From: Hippophae tibetana
Taxonomy: Eukaryota > Streptophyta > Magnoliopsida > Rosales > Elaeagnaceae
DNA length: 64,000 nucleotides
Assembly (NCBI GenBank): GCA_037013495.1
Contig: CM072811.1
Span: 20,073,659 to 20,137,658, forward strand
Direction of reading: 5' to 3'
The position numbers were made by a program, and so were the translations under genes. The notes under the pieces were generated by a model, which ran no database searches, had not been told where the DNA came from, and worked only from the letters and a program-made list of their open reading frames with translations. Of the stretch, positions 1-11,198 are shown piece by piece (position 1 is the first letter of the stretch; each line of letters opens with the position of its first letter).

Positions 1-13
1 AGATCAACTTAGG

Positions 14-3000
14 ATGAGGTGTTTTCCTTACACTCTCAAAGATAAAGCTTGGTCATGGTTCATTACTCTACAGTCAGGTTCTCTTAAAACTTGGGAGGCA
101 GTCTATGAAATTTTTATGGGTAGGTTCTATTCCCATCAAAAGACTGTTGATCTAAGAACAAAGATAGCAACATTTTCTCAAATGAATGAAGAGCCCTTTC
201 ATGAAGCTTGGGAACGATTCAAACTCCTTTTCATGCAATGTCAAAATCATAGCTTTCCCTTACAGCTACAAAACCAATTCTTTTATGATGGATTGACACT
301 ACAGAGTCAATACATGGTTGATAATGCTGCTGGAGGTGCTGTAGGAGAAAAGACCGCAGAGGAAACCTATAATCTTTATGAGCTGTTGGGTTCTAATTCC
401 CAACAAAGAGGTGGTAGAAGGAAAGCAAAGGTCAATGAAGTCGGCTCTGATAATGAGATAACCTTGCAACTTGCTGAATTGACTAAACAAGTGCAATTCC
501 TCACTTCCCACCAAATTTCAAATCAAGAGGTATGTGAAGTGTGTTGTTCAATTGGGCATGGTACTCATAATTGTTCAAATACTTGTGATTCTAGTGTCGA
601 TGCCATAGAGGAAGTTCAATCTTTTCAAAGATATCATCCAAACACCTATAATCACCCAGCCTACACCCAATATCCAACACTAAGGTCAGATAACAACCAC
701 CCTTACCCACCAAGCCAATCTTTTAAGCCAACCTTAGAAGATAGCTTGAATGCTTTTATTCAAGTTAGTCGTGACAACCAATTGATGACTAATCAAAGGT
801 TGAACACCATGGAGGCTTCGGTTAAAAGGATTGAATCTAAAGTTGGGCAACTGGCTGAACAAATGCAAAAGAAAGAACCAGGAAAGTTGCCCAGTCAACC
901 AGAACAAGCAAAGGATGTTAGAACCCTTCGAAGTGGTAAGGTAGTCAATACTAGTTTACCTGAAATCTCTAACAATCTACCTTGTAGTTCAGGTAACAAA
1001 GAAGGCGATACTCTAATCTCGCAAAAAGGAGAAACAAGTGTTAAACTTAACAAGCCTTCTGAAAAACTCATTGGGGGGTCATCTGACACCCCCAAAATTC
1101 AAAAGACAACAGAACCACACCAGATACAAGTACCTTTTCCCCACCGGTTAAAAGAGTCCAAACAAGATAAGCAATTCACTGATCTTTTTAATATGCTCTC
1201 TAAAGTAAATATCAATTTACCATTATTAGAAGTGATCATGAATGTGCCCTCATATGCCAAATTTTTCAAAGAGTTGAACACTAAGAAAAGGAGGTATGAA
1301 CTGAATGAACGAGTAGTAGTATCAGAAATTTCTAGCGCTGTACTTCAGCACAAACTACCCCCTAAGTTGAAAGACCCTGGAAGTTTTATTATAAACATAA
1401 CTATGGGGGATAGGAAGGTTGCTAAAGCAATGCTTGATTTAGGTGCTAGTATAAATTTGATGCCCTACTCTATATTCTTACAACTCAATCTAGGGGATTT
1501 AAAACCCACAACTATGTCCCTTCAACTTGCAGATAGATCTCTTAAATATCCAGAGGGAATAGTTGAGGATGTTTTGGTACAGGTAGACAAACTGATAATA
1601 CCTGTTGACTTTGTGGTTCTGGATATGCAAGAAAATCCAGCATTGGACAGAGAGCACACAATACTGCTTGGTAGACCATTTATGGCAACTACTAAAACTA
1701 TTATTGATGTCCAAGATGGAAATTTGACAATGACAGTCTTAGGAGAGACTGTTCATTTTAAAGTTTTTGATTCTTCACCTTTCCCTTCTATTTCTGCCAT
1801 CGATGAAATATTCGATGTTGATCCTTTGGATAATCTTGTCCAAAACACCTTTTTCCGAACCAGAATAGAGGACAAGCTTGAAACCGTTCTTACACTTGAA
1901 AAGGTTGAAGAAGATTTAGATGAGGAAATAAAGGGGTACCTTGAACAACTAGACAATAATGAAGTGATGACAAAATCTAGTACACTTTTAAATCTACCCA
2001 GTTCTTCATCCATTAAAGAGGCCAATCCACCTGAACTTGAACTCAAAGACTTACCTGAGCACTTAAAATATGTGTTTTTGGGAGAAGGGGAAACTTATCC
2101 AGTGATAATTTCTTCAACCTTGACCAAACCACAAGAAAAGGAACTCATCAAAGTGCTTAAACAGTTTAAGAAATCTATAGGTTGGAGTATAGGGGATATA
2201 AGAGGCATTAGTCCAACAATGTGTATGCACAAGATCAACTTGGAGGACGGTGCTAAACCTGTACGAGAGGCCCAAAGAAGACTAAACCCAAACATGCAAG
2301 AGGTAGTTAAGAAGGAAATTCTTAAATTATTAGAAGAAGGGATTATCTACCCTATTGCAGATAGTAAGTGGGTTAGTCCAGTGCATGTGGTACCAAAGAA
2401 ATCTGGGATAACAGTTGTTAAGAATGACAAAAGTGAATTAGTGCCCACTAGAATAATCACTGGATGGAGAATGTGTATAGATTTTAGGAAACTAAATTTA
2501 TATACGAAAAAGGATCACTTTCCTCTTCCATTCATTGATCAAATGTTGGAAAGATTAGTTGGGCACGAATTTTACTGTTTTTTGGATGGACTGTCTGGAT
2601 ATTATCAAGTACCCATAGCACCAGAAGATCAGGAAAAGACCACATTTACATGTCCTTTTGGGACATTTGCTTTTCGCAGAATGCCATTTGGGTTATGCAA
2701 TGCCCCTGCCACGTTCCAAAGATGCATGATATCTATTTTCTCGGACATGGTGGAAAAATTCATTGAGATTTTCATGGACGATTTCTCTGTCTTTGGGAAC
2801 TCATTTGATGATTGCTTACATAAATTGACTTTGGTTTTAGAAAGATGCATTGAATGCAATCTAACCCTTAGTTGGGAGAAAAGTCATTTTATGGTTCAAC
2901 AAGGGATAGTTTTAGGACATATAATTTCAAACAAGGGTATTGAAGTTGATAAGGCAAAATTTGAATTGATATCCAAACTACCTCCCCCTACATCTGTGAA

Positions 3001-4941
3001 GGGGATAAGAAGCTTCTTGGGACATGCAGGATTCTACAGACGATTTATTAAAGATTTCTCTAAAATAAGTCGTCCATTATGTAACTTGCTATCCAAAGAT
3101 GCTGATTTTGATTTCAACAATGACTGCCTTACTTCCTTTAATACCTTGAAAGATAAACTCACATCTACCCCTGTTATAATGGCACCAAACTGGTCTTTAC
3201 CCTTTGAAATAATGTGTGACGCTTCTGATTATGCAATAGGAGCAGTCCTGGGACAAAGAGTGGAAAAGCGTTTACATGTCATCTACTATGCTAGCAAAAC
3301 ACTCAATGATGCCCAGATGAATTACACCACCACTGAAAAGGAATTCTTGGCTATAGTATTCTCTTTAGACAAATTTCGGTCTTATTTAGTAGGATCTAAA
3401 GTGATTGTGCATTCTGATCATGCTGCTTTAAGATACCTATTGAGTAAACCAAATGCCAAGCCAAGATTAATCAGGTGGGTCTTACTCTTACAAGAATTTG
3501 ACCTAGAAATCAAGGATAAGAAAGGCAGTGAAAACTTAGTAGCTGACCATTTGTCTAGGTTGATTTCTGACTTTAATTCTCTTAAAGATGAGAGTAATGA
3601 CGATATAGTTGAAACCTTTCCTGATGAACAGTTATTTTTCATAGGTCCGAACCCATGGTACGCTGATATTGTAAACTATCTTGCCACTGGTGTTTTGCGA
3701 CCTAACACTTCATATCAGGAAAAGAAAAGGTTTTTCAAAACTATTAAGGACTATTTCTGGGATGACCCTTATTTATACAAGATTGGTCAAGATCAAGTCA
3801 TCCGGAGATGTGTACCTGAAGAAGAACATAAGAGCATTCTGATTTTTTGTCATGAACTTCATTGTGGGGGTCATTTTGGAGGAGAAAAGACAGCCCGTAA
3901 GATATTACAGTCTGGATTCTTTTGGCCCACTCTTTTTAAAGATGCTCATATGTTTTGTGCACAATGTGATAGATGTCAAAGAACAGGAAACATAAGCAAA
4001 AGAGATGAAATGCCTTTGACATCTAATTTAGTTGTTGAACTCTTTGACGTATGGGGGATTGACTTTATGGGTCCTTTTCCCCCATCTAATGGTTTTCAAT
4101 ACATTTTGGTTGCTGTGGATTATGTGTCCAATGGGTAGAAGCTATCCCCACCAAAACCAATGATGCTAATGTTGTTGTGAAATTCTTGAAAGATTTCATA
4201 TTCAGTAGGTTCGGAACGCCTAGAGCTATAATAAGTGATGGAGGTAGCCATTTTTGTAACAAACTCTTTGATGGAGTACTAAACAAGTACAACATCACAC
4301 ATAAGGTAGCTACTCCATATCATCCTCAAACTTCCGGATTAGTGGAAGTAAGTAATAGGCAAATCAAGGGAATACTGGAACGCACTGTGCGTCCTTCAAG
4401 GAAGGATTGGGCATTTAAGTTAAATGATGCCTTATGGGCATACCGCACCGCTTACAAAACACCTATTGGGATGAGCCCTTACCGGTTAATCTTTGGGAAA
4501 GCGTGCCACCTTCCAGTTGAACTTGAACACAAGGCTTATTGGGCAATTAAAGAGCTAAACATGGATTTAGATAAAGCAGGTGAAAAACGAGTACTCCAGC
4601 TTCATGAGTTGGAAGAAATTAGGAATGAAGCCTATGAGAATGCCAAATTATACAAGGAGCGTACTAAGCGCTATCATGACAAGAGGCTAGTTCCTAAGAC
4701 TCTTCACCCTGGAATGAAAGTTCTTTTATTTAACTCTCGTTTGAGATTGTTTCCAGGAAAGCTAAGATCAAGATGGGATGGACCATTCAAAATAGTTCAG
4801 GTATCTGAACATGGAGTAGTAGAACTATTGGACTCCAAGACACAAAAAACGTTCAAAGTTAATGGCCATCGTGTCAAGCCTTATGTGGAAGAACCAAACA
4901 ACATTGCTGAAATGGATTGCATTTGGCTGAGTAACCCTTAG
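14..4941 (+). other. gag-pol coding region of the Athila-type element
   Basis: Fossil coding region. Gag begins before the window; its hydrophobic core (KAWSWF...W...F) is near nt 45-130 and a Cys/His-rich patch is near 530-590. The aspartic protease core DLGAS lies near 1435-1450. Reverse transcriptase spans about 2200-3000, with the catalytic block FMDDFSVFG at about 2772-2800. RNase H begins with CDASDYAIGAVL near 3218. Integrase has an HHCC zinc-binding region near 3850-3980, the first catalytic Asp in WGIDFMGP near 4053, a SDGGSHF block near 4238, and a C-terminal part ending at 4941. The order PR-RT-RH-IN is the Ty3/gypsy order. About one break is present. Confidence 0.93.
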
Positions 4942-6852
4942 CACCAAAAAGATACGTCTTGCTAAGACGTTAAACTAAGCGCTGGATGGGAGGCAACCCA
5001 TCATGTTAGGTAATTTTTTTTATTGTTATTTGTTTTATTTACTTAATTTTATTGTTTATTTTAGTTTACTTGTATGTGAATAATTTTTAAATTTGTTAAA
5101 ACTAAAATATTTGTTGAGATGTTAAGAGTTCACAGCGATCTGTCTGTATACACTTTAATGATGAATATGATGGATGCACCTGCATTTCTTCATTACTACT
5201 TACACATTCTCAAGAAATAGGTAATCTTTCTCCTCTTTTCTCTTTATCTTTAATTTGCAGTTGTTACATTGAGGACAATGTAAGTTCTAGGTTGGGGGTG
5301 GTGAAAAGTTACCATGCTATATATATAAAAATAAAAAAATAAAAAAAATTCTCACAAAAATTTATCATTTCTTTAAATCAAATTTAAGTAAATAGTTAAG
5401 TCTTTGGTACTGTTAGATTAATTTTTGAAAACATATCATGAAATATTGTGTAATTATTTTTGATAATTAGTTAGTTTTTGTCATAACTAGTATTTCTTGA
5501 TAAAATGTGGAAATTATATTAAACCCAAAATCGGTGTTTATGAATTTTTTTTAGTGGAGACTACCCTTGTGAGATATAATTTGAGCCTAATTTCTTTTAT
5601 TCAGAGTGAAATATATATTTTTTTTCTACTCCAAACACATTTCTTATTTATTCAAAAAGTTTAGATGATCTCTATAGGTATTAGCATTGAATGTATGAAT
5701 TTTTTCTCATCTTAATAGAGTATCATATATTTTTTATTATTATTTTTGCTTAGATTAAATGATTTGAGTAGAAATTGATAGTATATGCTTATATCTCATT
5801 TATGCATGACTGTTACAAAAACAAAAAGACATATCTGGGGTTACCTAAACCAAGATCAAACAGAAAAGCCAAAAAAAAAAAAAAAAAATTAACCACTCAC
5901 CAAAATCCAAAAAATGTACAATCTGTACATGGGTTGACTCTCTAAAAAAAACATATATAAAAAAAAAAAAAAAAAATAGAGAGATAAAAAAATAGTATCA
6001 TCTACATACTATGACCCACATTGCCTACAAAGTTGTGAGTAAAGGCTAATTACAAAAGAAAGATATAGGAAGTAATTCCCTAAAAAGTCATTGCAATTTC
6101 TTCATTTGTTAAAGCATATATCTTGAAATTCTTTCTTAATGAGTTTGATTTATGCATGAAAATAATTTTTGTATATGATATCTTTATAATTTATACATTC
6201 GATTCCTTTCATGAGATCAATGTTAAAATAACACTTTGAGCCTTTATTCTTTATACATATGCGAACATATTAGTTCATTTCTATACATCAACTCTTTCGC
6301 ATATAAATTAGTATGAGTGTTTGAACCCATAGGATTCAGTGCTTTGAGAGTATTGACTTGTGAGGAATAGAGTCGAAGCGAATACTGATTCATGACACTG
6401 AAATTGGGTAAAATTAAATTGATACATTTTTGAAATGAAATATGAAAATGATTTTCGACTAATTATTGTAATAAAATCATGATTGTTTAAAGAGATTAAA
6501 ATAACTTATGCTTGAGATTTTAATTATGATCTTAAAGGAGATTAAAAAGTATGAGATATTTTTGTGATATGTTGTGTTCTTTTACTCTTAAATTAATTTT
6601 TGATTGTGTTGTAATTTTAATTTTTGATTTGATTGTTTTTATCTTTACATTTAGTTCAATGTTTGTGGGTATCATTACTGAAAACCCTCACGAGACTCAA
6701 ACTCGTCCACTAGGGCAACCTAGGGGTTTAACGGCTTGTTGCATAGGCTAAATGCAACCGTTTCAATCCACGAAAGTGATTTAGGATAGTTTAATTTTTA
6801 GCTTTTATCGCTTCTCTTGCTAAGAGACTAGCAAGAAGCTGGTTGGGGGTTG
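4942..6852 (+). other. Spacer between pol and 3' LTR, with two polypurine-type tracts
   Basis: Non-coding, AT-rich spacer with several poly-A runs (5330-5346, 5872-5889, 5958-5977). It starts with the GGGAGGCAACCC box typical of Athila relatives. One purine tract (GGTTGGGGGTGG, about 5291-5302) lies 350 bases after pol. A near twin (GGTTGGGGGTTG) ends directly at the LTR, at 6852. The second is placed correctly to prime plus-strand synthesis. The first may mark the end of pol or of an older unit. Athila elements often carry an envelope-like reading frame here; I recognise none, only a short 66-codon open stretch at 6551-6751 with hydrophobic content. Confidence 0.7.
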
Positions 6853-8934
6853 TGATGAGTGCTCAAAAAGCACTAAAATAACCATGATTTTATGTACCTT
6901 AATGGATTAAAAATACATATATTTATATGTTTTATCATATATTTATATAAATTTGTCTTTTTCGGAATCACGGGTATTTTTATTGTTTTTCAGGTATTTT
7001 GGCTTAAAAACGCAATGTAAAGACTCAAAGAGGAATATTTGAAGCAATACATCACAAATATATCAATAAATAAGTGAGAAAAGGTCAACAAACATGGAAA
7101 AATCGGACGAAATGGGTCGAAAAGGTCAAAAATGTCAAAAAGACGGAAATCGCGCGTCGCAGCCCGGCCGTGCGCGCAGCCCAGCGCCCCAGCGCCCAGC
7201 CGCGCGCGCCCCAGCGCGCCCCAGCGCCCCATCCCGCGCGCGCCCGCGCGCGCTGGCATGCCCAGTTGCGCGCAACGCAGCGCGCTGGCACTGTTCACGC
7301 GCGCCGAGCTGCGCGCAGCGACAGCCCCAGCGCGCGCGCGCAGCGCCCAGCAGCCGCCCATCCGCGCGCCCAACGCGTTTTCGCCCCATTTTTCACGTGC
7401 AGCCGCCCCTGTGACGTCATGCTGACGTCATTGATGACATCAGCAAGTCCAATACGCGTTTTTACATTTTTTAATATTTTTTTAACATTTTTTTACTCAT
7501 TTTTTCTCTCCATCCTCACCTATAAATACCCCCCTTCCATTCACTTCAAAACACACCTTCAAAACTCACTTCTCTCTTCTTTCTTTCTCTCATTTCTTAG
7601 TTTTTAGTTTCTCTTAGTTTCTTTCTAAGTTTCTAAGCTTTTCTTAGTTTTTCTCTTAGTTTTTAGTTCAATTCTCTTAGGTTTAGTGTTCTTCTCTTTT
7701 TGAGAGGAACTTGTAATGTTTTTGTAATAATTTAGATTTTTGATTCAATATATGGAAGTGCAAATTCCGCTCGGAGGTTTTCTAGCTACGGGAATAGCGT
7801 CGAAGTTCTGTAAGGATTTTATTTTCTTTACAGTTATTTTTATGCTTTATTCTTACATGTTATATTCAACTTGTCTGTGGTTAAATTTAACTATGCTAGC
7901 TGTTTAGTAAATATGATGTAATAACGACGTTGTTATGCTTGCGAAATATTAAATAGGTGAAAATTTCTAAAATGAATTGATTTTGTTTTTATTCAAGATT
8001 TTATATTAAGAATGTTAGAGAGAAATATATTATTTTTCATTACAAACTTAAAAATGAAAATTAGATTTTAAGGTTTAGTTATCCGGTCTAATTTAGAGTA
8101 GTGCTCTTTTATTTGTTGGTACAATCGCCCGGTAGTTAGAGTGAAACTCTATTTCAAAAGTTTTTATAAGAATTATTATGTGAAAATGTATTGACAACAT
8201 GTTTTCAATAGTGGTTTTAAAACTTGAAAGTTAGTACTCGGATAATTAAATTCTTAAGTTTAATTTGGACACCTTGAATAAAGTTTAAACTGTCTAACCC
8301 CACCAAAGGTGGCATTTAAATGGTTCATTTTCAATCTCTTAGAAAAAGGAATTAATTTAATTAAGCATATTAGTCATCAACCCCACCCATAGGTGTTAAT
8401 TGATTTGTTTAGTTAACAAAGAATATCTAACCCCACCAAAGGTGGTATTTATATAAAAAAGAGAGAATCAATAAAATATCAATTTATATCTTTAATAACC
8501 TAGTTAATATGAGCAAGCATAATTAATTTAGTTATTATATCCATAAATACTCCGCTAATATAAATGATAAAAATTTGCATGAATATTTATTGAATCCGTA
8601 TATATGTTTATTTTTAGATAATTATTTATTGAATTTGTATCTATGTTTATTTTTATGTTATTAGACTATATTTAATTAATCTGTATATATGTTTATTTTA
8701 TGTTATTAGATTAGGAACACAAAAACCAAACTATCGTGACAGGATGTTTAGGATTTAATTTCGTTTTTAAAAAGTTTGAATAATAAATTAAAAACCACAT
8801 ACATTCCTTCCTTAGATCGACCTTGGGAGTATACTTATCATTTTCTTCGAAATGATTCGTGCACTTGCGAGAGTTTTATAAATATTAAAACCAAAGTATT
8901 TGCGAAGATCGGCGATGCCGGTTTTCGTTCATCA
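6853..8934 (+). repeat. 3' LTR of the Athila-type element
   Basis: The LTR begins TGATGAGTGC directly after the purine tract and ends GTTCATCA, so its ends are the inverted pair TGATGA/TCATCA; length 2082 bases. It has a GC-rich block (7150-7440), a TATA box at 7520, a CT-rich leader with repeated CTTAGTTT words (7600-7690), and an AT-rich 3' half. In 8290-8450 the word CCCCACCAAAGGTGG, able to fold as a small hairpin, occurs twice, with a weaker third version between. Around 8580-8710 a unit of roughly 50-60 bases is repeated three times. Confidence 0.88.
7394..7530 (+). promoter_or_regulatory. LTR promoter: G-box, two TGACGTCA motifs, TATA box
   Basis: A CACGTG (7394-7399) is followed by two exact TGACGTCA palindromes (7412-7419 and 7423-7430) and a third TGA-rich copy (7432-7442). 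TATAAATA follows at 7521-7528, inside CCTATAAATACCCC. Paired TGACG motifs are the classical as-1-type site for TGA bZIP factors, and CACGTG is the G-box. Transcription would be expected to start about 30 bases after the TATA box. Function is inferred. Confidence 0.65.
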
Positions 8935-11096
8935 GACACAAGTTTAGATACCAAAAGAAACTGTTCGATGGTGAAGAAGATCATGATCATGCAACTCGAC
9001 CTTTGCGAGGTATTGAGATATTAAGGCAATTGAATGGGATGACATTCAAATGATATGGAAAGATGAAGAAAAAAACTCACTAAGGTAGGGAAAAGAAAGA
9101 GGTCAACTAATGAAATGGGTGAAAATGAAAAAGAGTTTGAACCGACTTACCATGGTTGTTGAAAAAAAAATCAATATTTTGGGAATTACCTTATTGGAAA
9201 GACCTACACATTCGTCACATCTTAGATGTCATGCACATTGAGAAGAATGTATGTGAGAGCTTGATTTGTACTTTACTTAATATACCTGGAAAAACAAAGG
9301 ATGGAATTAAAGAAAGATTGGATTTAAAGAAACTAGGCATACGACCTGAATTGGAACCAAGAGTGGAAAATGATAAAAATCGAACATACTTACCACCAAC
9401 ATCATATACAATGTAAACAAAAGAGAAGAATGTTTTTTGTAAATGTTTGGAGGGTGTGAAAGTTCCTGATGGTTACTCATCCAACTTAAGAAATTTTGTG
9501 TCTATCACCGATAAGAGACTGTATGGATTGAAATCACATGACTGTCATATCTTAATGCAACAGTTATTACCAGTTGCTATTAGATCAATTCTCCCAAAAC
9601 ATGTTCTATTATCAATAATTTGGCTTTTTTCATTATTCAATACAATATGCAAGAAATCTATATCAATTGGCGAGTTAAATTCTTTATAGAAAGAAATTGT
9701 AGAGACTTTGTGTCTAATTAAAAAATATTTTTCTCCTTCTTTTTTCGATATAATGATTCACTTATGTGTTCATTTGGTTCGAGAGATTCAATTATGTGGT
9801 CCTACTTACTTAAGGTGGATGTATCCTTTTGAGAGATATATGCAAGTCCTTAAAGGATATGTAAATAATAGAAATTGACCTAAAGGATGCATGGTGGAAT
9901 GCTACATTGCTGAAGAGGCCATTGAGTTTTGTTCTGAATACTTTAGTGGTTGCACTGAAATTAGGAATCCTATGCACAAGTTGTTCTTAGAACGTCACAT
10001 GATCCAAGTAGGTAACCCTATGCTTGGTGAAAGTAAGAAATTATTTATTGATCGCACTCGATGGGAAAAAACACACCGAATCATTTTGGTAAATAATAAT
10101 GAGGCACAACTGTACATAGAGTAAATGATGTTCATTGTTTCATGATTGCAAAAATCATTTTTTATTTAACTATTAATGATGATATATAACTTAATATATA
10201 TTTAATAACATTACAGGATGCATTTAAACTTATTGAAGATCGATCCTCATTATAAAAAAAAGTAGGAGAAAAATGGTTGTATGATGAACATAACCGAGAG
10301 CTTATTAATTGGTTTCGCAACCATGTAAGTGTCACAAACAAAAATTCATGCATGTATCTTCCTAGATCTATTCAATGTTTTAAAACTTTGCTCTAAACAC
10401 ATTTTGTGTTTTTGTATATATAGATTCGAGATGAACTCAAGAAACCCAATCATAAAATATCAGAAAGTTTACAATGGCTTGCACATGGGCCAAATTTTGA
10501 TGTCAAATCATTTTATAGTTTCACAATAAATGGATCGAGGTTTACGACTCAAGCTAGGGACAAAGTCTGAGTAAATCAAAATAGTGGGGTGAAGATGGTT
10601 GCACAAACTATGCAATTTTCCAGTTCAAAAGATGTTATTCATGTACTTTCTGATAGAACATATTATGGTATAATACAAGAGATTTAGGAATTGGATTATG
10701 AGGTCTTCCATGAAACAATTTTCTTGTGTGATTGGGTCGAAGATGTTATCAATGTTGGATATAAAATAGATGATTTTGGATTTACCCTTGTAAATTTATC
10801 TAGGATAAGTCACACTGATGATCCTTTCACGTTAGAACCTCATGCAAAACAAGTATTTTACGTGAGCGATCAAATTGATCCAAGATGGTATGTTGTGTTA
10901 ACGCCTCCATAAAAAGAGTTTTACCATTGTGATGTTGTAGAAGATGATGACTCTATGCTTGATACATTAACCAATATTAGTAATTTCTCAAATAAATTGC
11001 CTAATGTATGTGATGATCTAATTGATTATGATGATTCTTCGTCATGGACTCGAAGTGATTGTGAAGGAATATATGTATACGATCAACAACCTAATT
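8935..11096 (+). pseudogene. CACTA (En/Spm) TNP2-like transposase, broken, 5' part displaced
   Basis: Conceptual translation shows recognisable TNP2 blocks in order: FDGEEDHDHATRPLRG near 8965-9010, then WELPYWKDLHIRHILDVMHIEKNVCESL near 9180-9260, then VPDGYSSNL near 9465. A block with WMYPFERYMQVLKGY follows near 9820, then the C-terminal DUF4218/DUF4216-like parts, including VFYVSDQIDPRWYVVLTPP near 10853-10909. TNP2 cuts and rejoins CACTA elements. The frame is interrupted by stops and shifts: for example a TGA falls near 9050 within the first block, the TNP2 body changes frame several times before 9890, and there is a stop near 10687. The gene is also cut by the Athila insertion, so its 5' end is outside the window. 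A clear intron lies at 10325-10423 (GTAAGT...TATAG). Not functional. Confidence 0.88.
10325..10423 (+). other. Intron in the TNP2 relic
   Basis: The donor GTAAGT directly follows the codons for WFRNH and the acceptor TATATAG precedes codons for IRDELKK. The join stays in frame and restores a continuous block of the TNP2 C-terminal region. It is 99 bases long and T-rich, as expected for a plant intron. Confidence 0.7.
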
Positions 11097-11198
11097 AAAC
11101 ATAACGTATGTTCTATATTGTTGTAATAACTCTTATATATATGTATGTTCCTAAAATTGTCAATTAATTTATATTTCTTCATTGTTTGCAGATATTTC

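Larger units (their letters stand above)
1..8934 (+). mobile_element. Athila-type Ty3/gypsy LTR retrotransposon, 3' part
   Basis: The window opens inside the gag region, so the 5' LTR, primer site and start of gag lie to the left. Visible parts, in order: gag, protease, reverse transcriptase, RNase H, integrase, a 1.9 kb spacer, a polypurine tract and a complete 3' LTR. Athila assignment rests on the protease core DLGAS, the RT motif FMDDFSVFG and the GGGAGGCAACCC box just after pol (4988-4999), all familiar from that clade. The element looks nearly whole in the visible part, with about one break in its coding region. It is inserted in a CACTA transposase gene. The five bases after the LTR (8935-8939, GACAC) are the predicted target duplication. 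Age cannot be judged, since only one LTR is in view. Confidence 0.93.

Noticed and set aside
6990-7607. Several overlapping open frames of 66-177 codons on both strands in the GC-rich LTR block
   Set aside because: All frames are Arg/Ala/Pro-rich and open at once on both strands because the DNA is GCGC-rich and lacks T/A-containing stops. They lie inside the LTR and have no family resemblance.
8776-9024. 82-codon open frame across the LTR end
   Set aside because: It crosses the LTR/CACTA junction. The true TNP2 reading (FDGEEDHDHATRPL) is in another frame there.
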